Shown: positions 16,123-24,869, counted from the first letter of the stretch. The stretch: DNA of 25,274 bases from Anaerolineales bacterium (GCA_012032575.1 JAAUSP010000031.1:1-25274); one strand, 5' to 3'. Notes: generated by a model from the sequence alone, not told the origin. Numbers and translations are program-made.

Positions 16123-17100
16123 ATGTACGGAGAAATTGCTCTTTTTAGCGGAAATGGAAACGCTCAACTGGCGCACGAGGTCAGTCAGGCGCTGGCTGTC
16201 CCTCTTTGTCCAGCCGACGTTTTTAAGTTTTCCAATCAAAATATCTTTTGCCGGCTGAAAACCAGCGTGCGCGGCAAAGATGTGTTTATTATTCAGCCGG
16301 TCGCCAACTCTTATGATGAAAATGGCGTTTTGACCTCGGTCAATGACAACTTGATGGAATTACTGATTATGATTGATACCGTCAAGCGCGACTCGGCCGG
16401 ACGCATTACCGCCGTCGTACCTTATTACGGCTACGGGCGCACCGATAAAAAGGACCAGCCGCGTGTGCCGATAACTGCCAGACTGGTCGCCGATATGATT
16501 AGCACTGCTGGAGCCAACCGCTTTTTAACCCTTGATTTGCATGCCGGGCAAATTCAGGGTTTTTTTAATATTCAGGTGGATGAAATTACCGCTTTTTATC
16601 TGTTGAGCGATTACATCCGCAAAAAGCACATCCCCAACGCCGTCGTCATCTCCGGCGATATCGGCGCGACGAAGCGCTCGCGTAATTTTGCCCAAAATCT
16701 TGATTTGCCCCTGGCCATTATTGAAAAGCGGCGGGTTCAGCAAAAGGATGGCAGCAAAGCGGAAGTTCTGAATATCATTGGCGAGGTCAAAGGCAAAAAC
16801 TGTATCATCTTTGACGATGAGATTGATACCGCCGGCACGGTCGCTCAGGCCATGGTTTTCCTCAAAGAGGAAGGTGCGCTCGATATTTATGCTTGTGTCA
16901 CGCACGGGGTTTTTTCGGGGCCGGCGGTGCAGCGCCTACAGGAAGCGCCGGTCAAGGAAGTGGTCGCCACCAATACCGTCGTCCTGCCGCCTCACAAACG
17001 CTTCTCCAAATTAACCCAACTCTCCGTCGCCCCCCTCCTGGCCGAGGTTATCCGCCGGGTTCATCTGGGTATTTCGGTCGGGGAGTTGTTTAATGAGTGA
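16123..17100 (+). CDS. prs: Ribose-phosphate pyrophosphokinase (divergent subgroup)
   Basis: PRPP synthetase makes 5-phosphoribosyl diphosphate from ribose 5-phosphate and ATP for nucleotide, His and Trp synthesis. The 325-residue protein has NDNLMELLIMIDTVKR, VVPYYGYGRTDKKD, TLDLHAGQIQGFF, the EKRR flexible loop and the PRPP loop FDDEIDTAGT. Two things differ from classical enzymes. The adenine-contact segment FSDGE is replaced by FSNQN, and about nine extra residues (NSYDENGVL) precede NDNLMELL. The core catalytic loops remain, so I still expect synthetase activity. AAGGA precedes the ATG. It is convergent with the chemoreceptor. Confidence 0.9.
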   Translation: MYGEIALFSGNGNAQLAHEVSQALAVPLCPADVFKFSNQNIFCRLKTSVRGKDVFIIQPVANSYDENGVLTSVNDNLMELLIMIDTVKRDSAGRITAVVPYYGYGRTDKKDQPRVPITARLVADMISTAGANRFLTLDLHAGQIQGFFNIQVDEITAFYLLSDYIRKKHIPNAVVISGDIGATKRSRNFAQNLDLPLAIIEKRRVQQKDGSKAEVLNIIGEVKGKNCIIFDDEIDTAGTVAQAMVFLKEEGALDIYACVTHGVFSGPAVQRLQEAPVKEVVATNTVVLPPHKRFSKLTQLSVAPLLAEVIRRVHLGISVGELFNE

Positions 17101-17115
17101 GTTTCCGTTTTGAAT

Positions 17116-17147
17116 GGTTCAACGACCAGATTTAAGGTTGTCCAACC
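17116..17147. repeat. Imperfect palindrome between prs and the chemoreceptor
   Basis: GGTTCAACGACC (17116-17127) faces GGTTGTCCAACC (17136-17147). Nine pairs are Watson-Crick, one is a wobble and two are mismatched, around an 8-nt loop. It lies between two convergent genes and could act as a weak bidirectional terminator or be a further member of the gene-end palindromes. Confidence 0.4.
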
Positions 17148-17175
17148 AGAGTAGCTTATTTATTACCGAGCCAGT

Positions 17176-19308
17176 TTAGTGCCATCTGTTACTGACAATG
17201 AGTGCCTCTTGTTCCGAGTAAACTTCACCATAATCGGAGAGAACCGGTTCCGGCACAATTTCATCATCATCATCATCATCATCACCAGTAGCCTCACCTG
17301 TCTCTATTTCAGTAGTTACCAGCTTGAACTGTGTGACCAGTTGCAGCAGCCCGTGAGACATTTCTCGCAGAGATTGGGCTGAAGCCGTTACATCTTCCAC
17401 CTGAGCGTTCATTTCCTGGGTTGCAGCGCTTACTTCCTGCACGGCGGCGCTGTTCTCTTCGCTCACACTGGCAATACTGTTGATGAGTTGGAGAATCCCG
17501 TTAGACTCTGCCGCCATCTCTGCAGTAGCGTCGGTGTTCATTTCTACCACAGTGTTAACAGTATTCATAGCGCTGACTAAATCGCTCGAGGCAGCTCCCA
17601 TATAGCTGGCCGCCGCCGCAATCTCTTCAACCTGGTGATTCACGCCCTCAGCCGCCTTTAGAATAGCCGCCAGAACCTGACCTGCTTCATAAGCGCGGCT
17701 GGCCCCGGTTTCTACCTGAGTTGTTCCCTCTGCCATCGTCTGGACCACTTCGGCCACCGTATGCTGAATACCCTTAATCAAGCCCGCGATTTCTTTGGTT
17801 GCGGTGGCCGATTTTTCGGCCAGCCTGCGAACCTCATCCGCTACCACGGCAAAGCCCTTGCCATGTTGCCCGGCCCGCGCTGCCTCGATGGCCGCATTTA
17901 AGGCCAATAAATTTGTTTGCGCAGCAATGTCATCTATTGTTTCGACAATTGCCCCAATCTGGCTGGAGTGCTGCCCCAATTCATGCACTTTCCGGGCCGA
18001 TAAGCCAACCTTGACCTTGATTGCCTCAATCTCCTTAACCGTAGCCTCAACCGTGGTAGCGCCCTGATGAGCCGTCAGCGTAGCCTCTGCTGCGCCTTTG
18101 GCCCCTGCCTGAGCATGAGCAACAACTTGCTGAATGGCTGTGCTGATTTGATTGGTAATATCCAAAGATTTAGCCACAGCCATGGCTTGTTCTTGAGCGC
18201 CCTGAGCTACCTCATCAATGGTCAAGGCGATTTGCTCAATTGCCACCGCGGACCTGTTCACCTCATTTGCTTGTTGGGCGGTTCCTTGAGCTACTTGCTG
18301 AATGGTCATCGAAATCTGGCTGGCAGCCTGACCGGCCTGATCGGCGGTAGCAAAGAGTTGTTCCGAAGCAGTTCCAACCCTGTCCGCACTTTCGGCTACT
18401 TGTCCAACCAGTTGGCGCAGGTGGTCAATCATTTGGACAAAGGCGTGTCCCAGTACATCCCGTTCTGATTCAGTCACCAGGTCTTTGGTCAAATCACCCC
18501 TGGCGATACTGCCAGCCGTATCGGCCATGGCCTGCAAATAATCAATCATCCGTTTGAAAGCCACAGCCATGTCCCCTATCTCATCATTACCTTTAAATGC
18601 AATGATTTGATTAAGTTCACCCTTTGATATTCCTTCAGCCACCGTAGCCATTTGCCGGGCTGCTTTAGCAATAGAACGGGCCAGGTAGAAAGCAGTCCCC
18701 AGTCCAATCACAATAGCGGCTGCCATCAAGCCAATCAGGATAACTCGCGATGTTTCGTGGATGGCGGTGTTGCTGTTAGCCACAGCCTCAGCTTTCTCTA
18801 ACAAATGCTTATTCAAATCCTCAATGATAACCAGTACCTCATTAGCCACGCCCAGTTGATTATTTAATCTGGTTTTAGTAAGTTCGACATCGCCCGCCTG
18901 GATATTTTCCAGGAGCGGGCTAAGTAAAGCTGTGTAAACCTCTAATTTTCTTTGGAGAGTTAGTAACCTGGCCCTTGTATCTTCCTGTTCCAGGGGGATG
19001 AGGATATCTAATTGAGCCAGGCTATCATTTACAAACGTCTTTTTTTCTTCAATGACTTTGAGTTGTTCGCTAACTTGCGCCGGTTCATCAATATAAATCA
19101 CTGCCGTTTGCAGGGCACGGCCAATCATTAACAAGCCTTTGCTGGACTCTTCGGCCTGGATTGCCGCCGTAATGTCAACAGCATACATTTGGGTATAGGA
19201 GGCGTCGGTGCGGTCTATCAAAACAATACCCACGCCCCCCACAATCCCGGTAAAAATCAAAACGGTAATGAATCCGGCCAGCAGTTTGGTTAAAATATTG
19301 AGTTTCAT
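17176..19308 (-). CDS. Methyl-accepting chemotaxis protein
   Basis: The 710-residue receptor has TM1 (about 8-31), a helical sensor region (32-187) of four-helix-bundle type, TM2 (188-210), a HAMP domain and a second HAMP-like segment (to about 300), then the long signalling coiled coil. The hairpin tip that binds CheA/CheW is present: [20 protein letters not shown], then [18 protein letters not shown] (about 460-500). The C-terminus has seven consecutive Asp (near 685-691) encoded by a GAT/GAC tract. It lacks an NWETF-like CheR-tethering pentapeptide. No chemotaxis genes are adjacent, so it is an orphan receptor. AAAGGA lies 7 nt before the ATG. Confidence 0.95.
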   Translation of the reverse strand: MKLNILTKLLAGFITVLIFTGIVGGVGIVLIDRTDASYTQMYAVDITAAIQAEESSKGLLMIGRALQTAVIYIDEPAQVSEQLKVIEEKKTFVNDSLAQLDILIPLEQEDTRARLLTLQRKLEVYTALLSPLLENIQAGDVELTKTRLNNQLGVANEVLVIIEDLNKHLLEKAEAVANSNTAIHETSRVILIGLMAAAIVIGLGTAFYLARSIAKAARQMATVAEGISKGELNQIIAFKGNDEIGDMAVAFKRMIDYLQAMADTAGSIARGDLTKDLVTESERDVLGHAFVQMIDHLRQLVGQVAESADRVGTASEQLFATADQAGQAASQISMTIQQVAQGTAQQANEVNRSAVAIEQIALTIDEVAQGAQEQAMAVAKSLDITNQISTAIQQVVAHAQAGAKGAAEATLTAHQGATTVEATVKEIEAIKVKVGLSARKVHELGQHSSQIGAIVETIDDIAAQTNLLALNAAIEAARAGQHGKGFAVVADEVRRLAEKSATATKEIAGLIKGIQHTVAEVVQTMAEGTTQVETGASRAYEAGQVLAAILKAAEGVNHQVEEIAAAASYMGAASSDLVSAMNTVNTVVEMNTDATAEMAAESNGILQLINSIASVSEENSAAVQEVSAATQEMNAQVEDVTASAQSLREMSHGLLQLVTQFKLVTTEIETGEATGDDDDDDDEIVPEPVLSDYGEVYSEQEALIVSNRWH
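17263..17286. repeat. Trinucleotide tract coding poly-Asp
   Basis: About seven tandem ATC/ATT-type triplets (GAT on the coding strand) encode the Asp run near the chemoreceptor C-terminus. Slippage would change the Asp number in frame. Confidence 0.8.
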
Positions 19309-19320
19309 AACCTGTTCCTT

Positions 19321-19381
19321 TGGTGAAAGCTATGAGCAAGCAGTCCACTTGATTGTATCGGCTGCCAAGCAGCTTTCACCA
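19321..19381 (-). promoter_or_regulatory. Long inverted repeat in the chemoreceptor leader
   Basis: TGGTGAAAGCT (19321-19331) and AGCTTTCACCA (19371-19381) are perfect 11-bp inverted repeats 39 nt apart, directly upstream of the chemoreceptor ribosome site. It could be an operator or a leader stem. The space between holds CAAGCAG twice. Confidence 0.45.
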
Positions 19382-19500
19382 TAAGAGAACCATAAAGATG
19401 GACAAAAGAAAACTTTAAAGTTAGACAAATACTGGTATGTTTAAAAAATCAAAGAACAGGAGAAGTTTAACGATCCACAAGTTCGTCAGTTTTGACATTC

Positions 19501-19529
19501 TTGTGCTATCACCAGGGGTCGAGTAGAAT
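19501..19529 (+). promoter_or_regulatory. Promoter of the methyltransferase gene
   Basis: TTGTGC (19501-19506) and TAGAAT (19524-19529) are 17 nt apart. A start near 19536 would leave a leader of about 24 nt with no clear Shine-Dalgarno. Confidence 0.4.
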
Positions 19530-19559
19530 AAGGCAAAATTAAACTGACTGTGAGTATCA

Positions 19560-20315
19560 ATGGAACAGAAAATCCCCGAAGACTCCCACTGGTGGTTTGC
19601 CAGCCGTACCCGCGCCTTGACCACCGTAATGAAGCAATTTTTACCCAAAACGACTGATTTTCACCTCCTCGACGTGGGCTGCGGGGCGGGCAATATGATC
19701 CATCACCTCAGCCACTTTGGCCGGGTCAAGGGGCTTGAAATTGACCCACGCCCGGTCAAAATGGCCCGCCAGCGCGGTTATGATGTGGACCAGTTTGACG
19801 CCACCCAGCCGATGCCCTTCCCCGGCAATAGTTTCGACGCCGTGACAGCTCTGGATGTGATTGAGCATAACCAGGATGACCTGGCTATTCTGGCCGACAG
19901 CTACCGCGTGCTCAAACCGGGTGGTCACATGATCATCACCGTTCCGGCGCTGATGTGGCTGTGGAGCCACAACGACGACATCAACGCCCACGTTCGCCGT
20001 TACACTGCCGCCGAGTTGAAACAAAAACTGGCCCAAACCGGCTTTGTCATCCGGCGGGTCACGTATAACAATTTCTTTGTTTTTCCCTTAGCGGCTGCGC
20101 TCATCGTATTACGCCGTTTGGCCGGAGAAAAACCGCAGCTTGCTTCGCACCATTTGAATGAAGAGGAGTATCAGGTAGAAATGGAGCCGGCCTCGCCGCC
20201 GGTCAATGCTTTGCTGACACTGGTCGGCAAAATCGAAGCCGGGTTGATCCGCTTCGCCAATCTGCCAATCGGCACATCCTTGATAGCTATAGGCCAGAAG
20301 CCCCGGCAGGGGTAG
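19560..20315 (+). CDS. Class I SAM-dependent methyltransferase
   Basis: The 251-residue protein has the SAM-binding glycine loop LLDVGCGAGN (36-45), an acidic end of strand 2 (GLEID), motif ALDVIEH (97-103) and LKPGGHMIITVPA after it. The segment WSHNDDINAHVRRYT and the hydrophobic stretch at about 170-187 are common in a subgroup that acts near membranes or on glycans and lipids. The true substrate is not deducible. There is no membrane anchor in the strict sense, but the 170-187 stretch may lie on a membrane. It is followed, same strand, by a histidine kinase about 100 nt downstream. Confidence 0.85.
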   Translation: MEQKIPEDSHWWFASRTRALTTVMKQFLPKTTDFHLLDVGCGAGNMIHHLSHFGRVKGLEIDPRPVKMARQRGYDVDQFDATQPMPFPGNSFDAVTALDVIEHNQDDLAILADSYRVLKPGGHMIITVPALMWLWSHNDDINAHVRRYTAAELKQKLAQTGFVIRRVTYNNFFVFPLAAALIVLRRLAGEKPQLASHHLNEEEYQVEMEPASPPVNALLTLVGKIEAGLIRFANLPIGTSLIAIGQKPRQG

Positions 20316-20418
20316 TCAAAATACCCAACTTTAGGGGTACAGTTTTCTATAAAATTTGATAGAATAAGACAACTCAAAACGTAATCTCGCCAGCAATATC
20401 ACTTACGGGGTAACTCCT

Positions 20419-21711
20419 ATGGTTCAAGAACCGATTAATTTTGAACTCCTTTTGAAAATGGTAGACATCAGCCAACGTATGGCTGAAACCCGTGAGTTGA
20501 AACCCCTGCTGGATTATGCCCTGGACGAAGCCATCAAATTAGTCGGAGCGGAGCGGGGCTATCTGATCCTGTTAAACCCGGATCATACCCTCGATTTTCG
20601 GGCCAAACGCGATAAAGATGGTGCCCAACTGACCGATCCGGCCGATCAGATCAGCCACTCGGTCTTGAACAAGGTAATTAACTCAGGCCGTCCCATTATT
20701 CTGCGTAACACCGCCGAACATCCTGACTTTAAATTATCCACCAGTGTGATCCGCCTGCGGCTGCGCTCCATTATGGCAGTTCCGCTTATTTCCCGTGGAG
20801 TCACTTTGGGAGCGCTTTATGTCGAAAATCGTTCCAGGGAAGGCCAATTTACCCAAAACGCCCTGTCACCCCTCACCTTGTTTGCCAATCAGGCCGCAGT
20901 AGCCATTGAAAATGCCATTCTGAACGAAAGCCTGGAGGCTAAAGTGGCCGCTCGCACAGCCGAACTTGAACAAGCGATGGCGGAGTTAGAGCATCGCTGG
21001 ACCGAAGCTGTAGAGTTTAATCGCGTTTGGTCTTTATTATCGAGTACCATTGCCCACGATATCCGCGCGCCCCTATCGGTGATTTTCACCGCCCTTGATC
21101 AACTAAACGAACGTACCTTTGGAGAATTGACCCCCGATCAGGACATGGTGATTTCGACAGCACAGCGTTCAGTGCGGCATGCCCTTAACCTGACCAACGA
21201 TTTTTTTGACCTGATCAAGCTGGAAATGAAAAAGTTGGCCATCTACCCGGAGGTGGCTGATACCCGCCTGTATTTGCTTTCGCTCTATGAAATTGGCCGG
21301 GCGATGCCCTGGTCTAAAGGAGTTCATTTTGAGTTAAGTCTGGAACCAGACCTGCCCGCCCTCAAGTTTGACTCAACGCGCATGCAGCAGGTCATTGTGA
21401 ATCTGCTCTCCAACGCCCTCAAATTTACGCAGCAGGGTAAAGTTATTTTGTACGCTCGGACCAGTCGGGACAAGGCTGAGGTTATTGTTGGGGTGCGGGA
21501 TACCGGGCCAGGGATTGACCCCACCGAACTGGAAACCATCTTTGAACGGTTCCGGCAGGCTGGAACTGCCGACATGCGCCGGCGTGGCACCGGCCTGGGT
21601 TTGGCTATCTGCAAAGAGTTGGTAGAGTTACATCAGGGCAAAATTTGGGTCGAAAGCCAGCTCAATGTTGGCTCTGACTTTAAATTTGCCTTGCCTGTCC
21701 CCGGTAGTTAA
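20419..21711 (+). CDS. GAF-domain sensor histidine kinase
   Basis: The 430-residue soluble kinase has a GAF domain (about 10-170; note RGYLILLN and MAVPLISRGVTLGALYVENR), a short coiled coil (170-200), a HisKA dimerisation domain with the phosphorylated H213 in IAHDIRAPLS, and a HATPase domain with the N box NLLSNALKF (328-336), the G1 box DTGPGID (361-367) and the G2 box GTGLGLA (390-396). All catalytic elements are present. The lack of membrane segments means it senses an internal ligand or state through GAF. No response regulator is adjacent; the orphan receiver at 10395 is a possible but unproven partner. It is convergent with the FAD oxidoreductase, with a 12-nt gap. Confidence 0.93.
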   Translation: MVQEPINFELLLKMVDISQRMAETRELKPLLDYALDEAIKLVGAERGYLILLNPDHTLDFRAKRDKDGAQLTDPADQISHSVLNKVINSGRPIILRNTAEHPDFKLSTSVIRLRLRSIMAVPLISRGVTLGALYVENRSREGQFTQNALSPLTLFANQAAVAIENAILNESLEAKVAARTAELEQAMAELEHRWTEAVEFNRVWSLLSSTIAHDIRAPLSVIFTALDQLNERTFGELTPDQDMVISTAQRSVRHALNLTNDFFDLIKLEMKKLAIYPEVADTRLYLLSLYEIGRAMPWSKGVHFELSLEPDLPALKFDSTRMQQVIVNLLSNALKFTQQGKVILYARTSRDKAEVIVGVRDTGPGIDPTELETIFERFRQAGTADMRRRGTGLGLAICKELVELHQGKIWVESQLNVGSDFKFALPVPGS

Positions 21712-21723
21712 AACGGAACCCCC

Positions 21724-22902
21724 TTAACCCAAAGCTCCAAACTCACTAACAGCCAGTGATTGGCCCTCGGCAAAACGGCTGGGCCGAAATGGGGCCAGCA
21801 ATTGCGCCGCTTCGGCTTCCCCGGCGATTAACCCCGCCATCAAATCACCCACCGCCGGGCTGATTTTAAAACCCTGCCCGCTGAAACCGGTGGCAATGTA
21901 CAGCCCCTCAACTTCCGGCAGTGCGCCCAACACCGGCTGCCAATCGGGCGAAATGGTCATCAAGCCCGACCAGCCCTGGCGCAACTGGGCCGTTTCCAGG
22001 GCCGGGTAACGCTGCACAAGCCGCTCCGCCGTCCAGAAAGTATACTCCGCCGTCACCAGCCCGTGACAGTCCTCCGGTTCAATCGCATCATACCCTACGT
22101 TGCGGTCCATCGAACCGGCCAGGGTCAGATTACCGGTTTCGGGGCGGGCATACGTCTGATAAGGCAGGTCGAGGATACTGAGACGGGGCGGCCCAAAATC
22201 GGCGGGGTGCAGCATGGAAATGACCGGGTGATCGCAGGCATACAGCCCCAAATCACTCAAGCCGAACAAGGTAAGCAGGCGTTTACTCCACGGCCCGGCG
22301 GCACTGACCACCACCGGCGCAGCCACCGCCCCGGCCCGCGTCTCCACTCCGGCCACTCGATCCCCCGTGCGCTGCAAGCCCGTCACCCGGCAACTCTGCT
22401 CGATGATGACCCCGGACTGACGGGCCGCAGCCACAATAGCATTGGTAGTCAACATCGGGTCAGCGTAGCCGCCGTTGGGCGCATAATAGACTGCCGCCAG
22501 GTCATCCACCACCGCCGCCGGTTCCAGTTGGGCAAATTCGGCAGGACTCAAAAGCTGGCAGGTTATGCCGGCGGCTTGGGCCAGTTGGGTTGCCTGCGTC
22601 AGGGCGGCGGCGTGTTCGGGGCCGGCCAGCACGGCCAGGCCGGTGGTGGTCAGGCCACATTCCGCGCCGAATATCTCCTCAAACTGCGAGAAAATCTCAT
22701 ACGCCCGCGCCTGTAAAGTCACCGCCGTAGGATGATGGGAAAACAGGTCAATACTGGCCACCGAACGCCCGGTGCTGCCGGCACCGATAGTTTCCTGTTC
22801 CAACACCACAATGCGCCCAAACCCCCGCCGGGCCAAAAAATAAGCGATGCTGATCCCAACAATCCCACCGCCAATAATTACCGCATCCGCCGTTTTCATC
22901 AT
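21724..22902 (-). CDS. FAD-dependent oxidoreductase, DAO/sarcosine-oxidase type
   Basis: The 392-residue protein begins with the Rossmann dinucleotide site IIGGGIVGISIAYFLARRG, followed by VVLEQ for the ribose contact and GAGSTGRS, as in the DAO family of glycine, sarcosine and amino-acid oxidases and dehydrogenases. The C-terminal YIATGFSGQGFKISPAVG is the matching FAD motif. GYADP and the GNLTLAGSMD strand are also typical. The exact amine substrate cannot be told. Two adjacent ATGs (22902, 22899) are both possible. It is encoded alone on the minus strand. Confidence 0.88.
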   Translation of the reverse strand: MMKTADAVIIGGGIVGISIAYFLARRGFGRIVVLEQETIGAGSTGRSVASIDLFSHHPTAVTLQARAYEIFSQFEEIFGAECGLTTTGLAVLAGPEHAAALTQATQLAQAAGITCQLLSPAEFAQLEPAAVVDDLAAVYYAPNGGYADPMLTTNAIVAAARQSGVIIEQSCRVTGLQRTGDRVAGVETRAGAVAAPVVVSAAGPWSKRLLTLFGLSDLGLYACDHPVISMLHPADFGPPRLSILDLPYQTYARPETGNLTLAGSMDRNVGYDAIEPEDCHGLVTAEYTFWTAERLVQRYPALETAQLRQGWSGLMTISPDWQPVLGALPEVEGLYIATGFSGQGFKISPAVGDLMAGLIAGEAEAAQLLAPFRPSRFAEGQSLAVSEFGALG

Positions 22903-22968
22903 GCCTAAATTCCCCGTGTTGACGAATTACCCCGTCACAGGTATAGTATTGATAGATTAATTCTCGGA

Positions 22969-23005
22969 GGGGGTCGAAGACCCCCGACTAACGCCGGTCG
23001 CAAAC
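22969..23005. repeat. Interspersed hairpin repeat, copy 2
   Basis: A perfect hairpin GGGGGTC-GAA-GACCCCC (22969-22985) runs into 22984-23005, which matches 2606-2627 at 19 of 22 bases. Compared with copy 1 it has an extra hairpin before the shared core and has lost the hairpin after it. Confidence 0.5.
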
Positions 23006-23080
23006 TGATGCGTGATACGTGATGCGTGATGATTCCAGGCAAAAACCCTTCACGCATCACGCATCACGTATCACGTATCA
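23006..23080. repeat. Long palindromic 7-mer element, 25 of 26 bp arms
   Basis: Left arm 23006-23031 and right arm 23055-23080 pair at 25 of 26 positions around a 23-nt loop. Each arm is a tandem of CGTGATA and CGTGATG units, a 7-nt period. It adjoins the REP-like hairpin at 22969-23005. A segment of 14 bases (23009-23022) also occurs, inverted, in the element at 3352-3386. It is the strongest structure of the series. Confidence 0.75.
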
Positions 23081-23142
23081 TAGATTTTGATTCACTTTTT
23101 TCTTAGAGTTCCCTAATTGTTCACCATGCAAAGGATAAAATT

Positions 23143-23394
23143 ATGGTAAACAAGAAATATGACCACCAACCGGTTGAAGAGTTTGTTTTTGAAGATTGGC
23201 TGCGGGACGGCTTCAACGGCTTCCGGCAAAAAGTTGAAGGCTGCATGCCCGGCGAAGCCAAACCTTTCGATACTACCGAATTTCGTGAGCACATGCGCAA
23301 CGCTCGAAAAGAGCAGCTTTTAGCCGTGCGCAGCCTGCTCGACAGCGCCATTGATTGGCTGGGCAAAGGCTCCAATCCTGGCTCGAAGGCGTAA
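23143..23394 (+). CDS. Uncharacterised 83-residue protein
   Basis: The protein has an acidic-aromatic N-terminal half (VEEFVFEDWLRDGFNGFRQK) and an amphipathic helical C-terminal half, EFREHMRNARKEQLLAVRSL, followed by LDSAIDWLGK. This second pattern, a His/Arg-rich helix running into a Leu/Ala helix, resembles small hypothetical proteins I have seen in Chloroflexota genomes, but I cannot name a family or function. AAAGGA lies 7 nt before the ATG, supporting translation. Its stop is only 2 nt from the stop of the convergent amidohydrolase, so the two transcripts must overlap. Confidence 0.68.
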   Translation: MVNKKYDHQPVEEFVFEDWLRDGFNGFRQKVEGCMPGEAKPFDTTEFREHMRNARKEQLLAVRSLLDSAIDWLGKGSNPGSKA

Positions 23395-23396
23395 AT

Positions 23397-24727
23397 CTAA
23401 ACCCCTGCCCGTTCCAGCAATCGCCGGGCCGCCTCGCGACATTCTTCCAGCAGCGCCGTCTCGTCGAGCATCGTCACCCGGCCGGCATCGAGCAAAATTT
23501 GCCCGTCTACGATGACCGTGTGGGCGTCTGCGCCGCTGGCGTTATAAACCAGGGCGCTTTCCGGGCGATGCACCGGCATCGAACGGGCTGTATTCAGATT
23601 GACCAGGGTCAGGTCGGCCTTGGCTCCGGCCACAATCCGGCCTACGTCATCTCGTCCCAAAAAGTTTGCTTTGGCGCTAGTGACCAGGCGCAGCGCCTCC
23701 AGCGGGGCCAGGGCCTGCGCGTCGCCGGTGCTCAATTTGGCCAGCAGCGCCGCCACTTTCAACGTTTCCAGCAAATCCTGCGAATTGTGCGAAGCAGAGC
23801 CATCCGTGCCCAAAGCCACGCTGATGCCGCGAGCCAGCATCCGCCGCAGCGGGCCGCCCCCGACGCCAGGTACATATTGCTGATGGGACAATGCACCACC
23901 ACCGCCCCGCTCTCCGCCATCAGCTCAATTTCAGCCTCGTTGACCCAGACACAATGAACTAACTGCATCGCCGGGCCAAGCACATCCAGCGAATGAAGCC
24001 ACTCGATGTGGCCCAGGCCGTTGCGCTGCCGCATCAATTCGATTTCGGCCCTGGCTTCGGCCACGTGGATATGCGTTCGCAGCCCCCACTCGCGGGCCAG
24101 GGCGACCGTCCGGCGCATGGTTTCATCGGAGCAGCGCCAGGCCGCCATCGGCCCAAAGGCGACGGTAATCCGGCCCCCGGCTTGACCGTGCCACTGCTGG
24201 CGCAAACGGGCCATCTCGGCCAGGATGCTTTCCGGCGCTTCGGAGCCGCTGCCCAGGTCAACCCAGCCCCGCGCCAGTTGCATCCGCAGGCCGACGATCT
24301 CGGCGGCTTCGGCGGCGGCATTCACGTGGGCGGGGGAGGCGGTGATTTTGTGGTGCTGCCCCACCGTTGTCACCCCGCAGCGCAGATTTTCCACCAGCCC
24401 CAGCAGGGCCGCCAGGCGCATCTCCGCCGGAGTCATCGCCGCCTGGAGCGGCCACATGATCTGCTTCAGCCAGTCGAGCAGCGCTTTATCGTCGCCCAGG
24501 CCGCGCATAAAGGTTTGTGACAGGTGGGTATGCGCGTTGAGCAGTCCCGGCAGAACAACCAGGTGGGTGGCGTCAATCACCCGCCCGGCCTGAGTTATCA
24601 GTTCCACCGGCGGCTGACCGGGACCAACCGCGCCAATCCGGTCATTTTCCAGCCAGACCCAACCCGGCGTGTAGCTGGTATGGTGCTCGTCCATAGTCAG
24701 GACTGAGCCATTTTGAATTAATAACAA
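23397..24727 (-). CDS. Amidohydrolase of the ATZ/TRZ-MtaD deaminase group (frame broken at 23857-23861)
   Basis: The metal ligands of a zinc amidohydrolase are all visible: HTH in LLNAHTHLSQ, HIHVAEARAEIE, HCVWVNEAE and the aspartate in LGTDGSASHNSQD. The layout fits MtaD/SsnA/TRZ enzymes that deaminate adenosine-type or guanine/triazine-type bases; the substrate is not certain. The frame breaks in a run of five C at 23857-23861. Six C would join LASG to GPLRRMLARG and give 444 codons (443 aa), so I regard it as a missing base. The start is a TTG at 24727, 7 nt after AGGAG; the upstream in-frame sequence to 24841 looks non-coding and holds a repeat. Confidence 0.88.
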
Positions 24728-24779
24728 CAGGTCACTCCTGAACTCGACAGCAGGGGATCGAAAAGGGATAAAGGGTCTA

Positions 24780-24816
24780 CAGATAGGCACAGATAACAAA
24801 AATCCGTGTTCATCTG
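24780..24816. repeat. Short palindromic CACAGAT-type element
   Basis: CAGAT (24780-24784) pairs with ATCTG (24812-24816), and CACAGAT (24788-24794) with ATCCGTG (24802-24808) at 6 of 7. It is located between the terminator at 24870 and the amidohydrolase start and again shows a spacing near 7 nt. Its wording resembles CACAGAT-rich intergenic repeats known from several phyla. Confidence 0.45.
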
Positions 24817-24869
24817 CGTCCCATTTAAATTCATCAAGCAAAGTCTAGGGTAGCCCGCACTTAAAATGA

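Noticed and set aside
23006..23080. CRISPR array
   Set aside because: The repeats are 7-nt units arranged as a palindrome with no spacers of constant length, and no cas gene is nearby.
24728..24841. N-terminal extension of the amidohydrolase to an ATG at 24841
   Set aside because: The extension has no family similarity, includes a palindromic repeat, and contains the AGGAG that serves the TTG at 24727.
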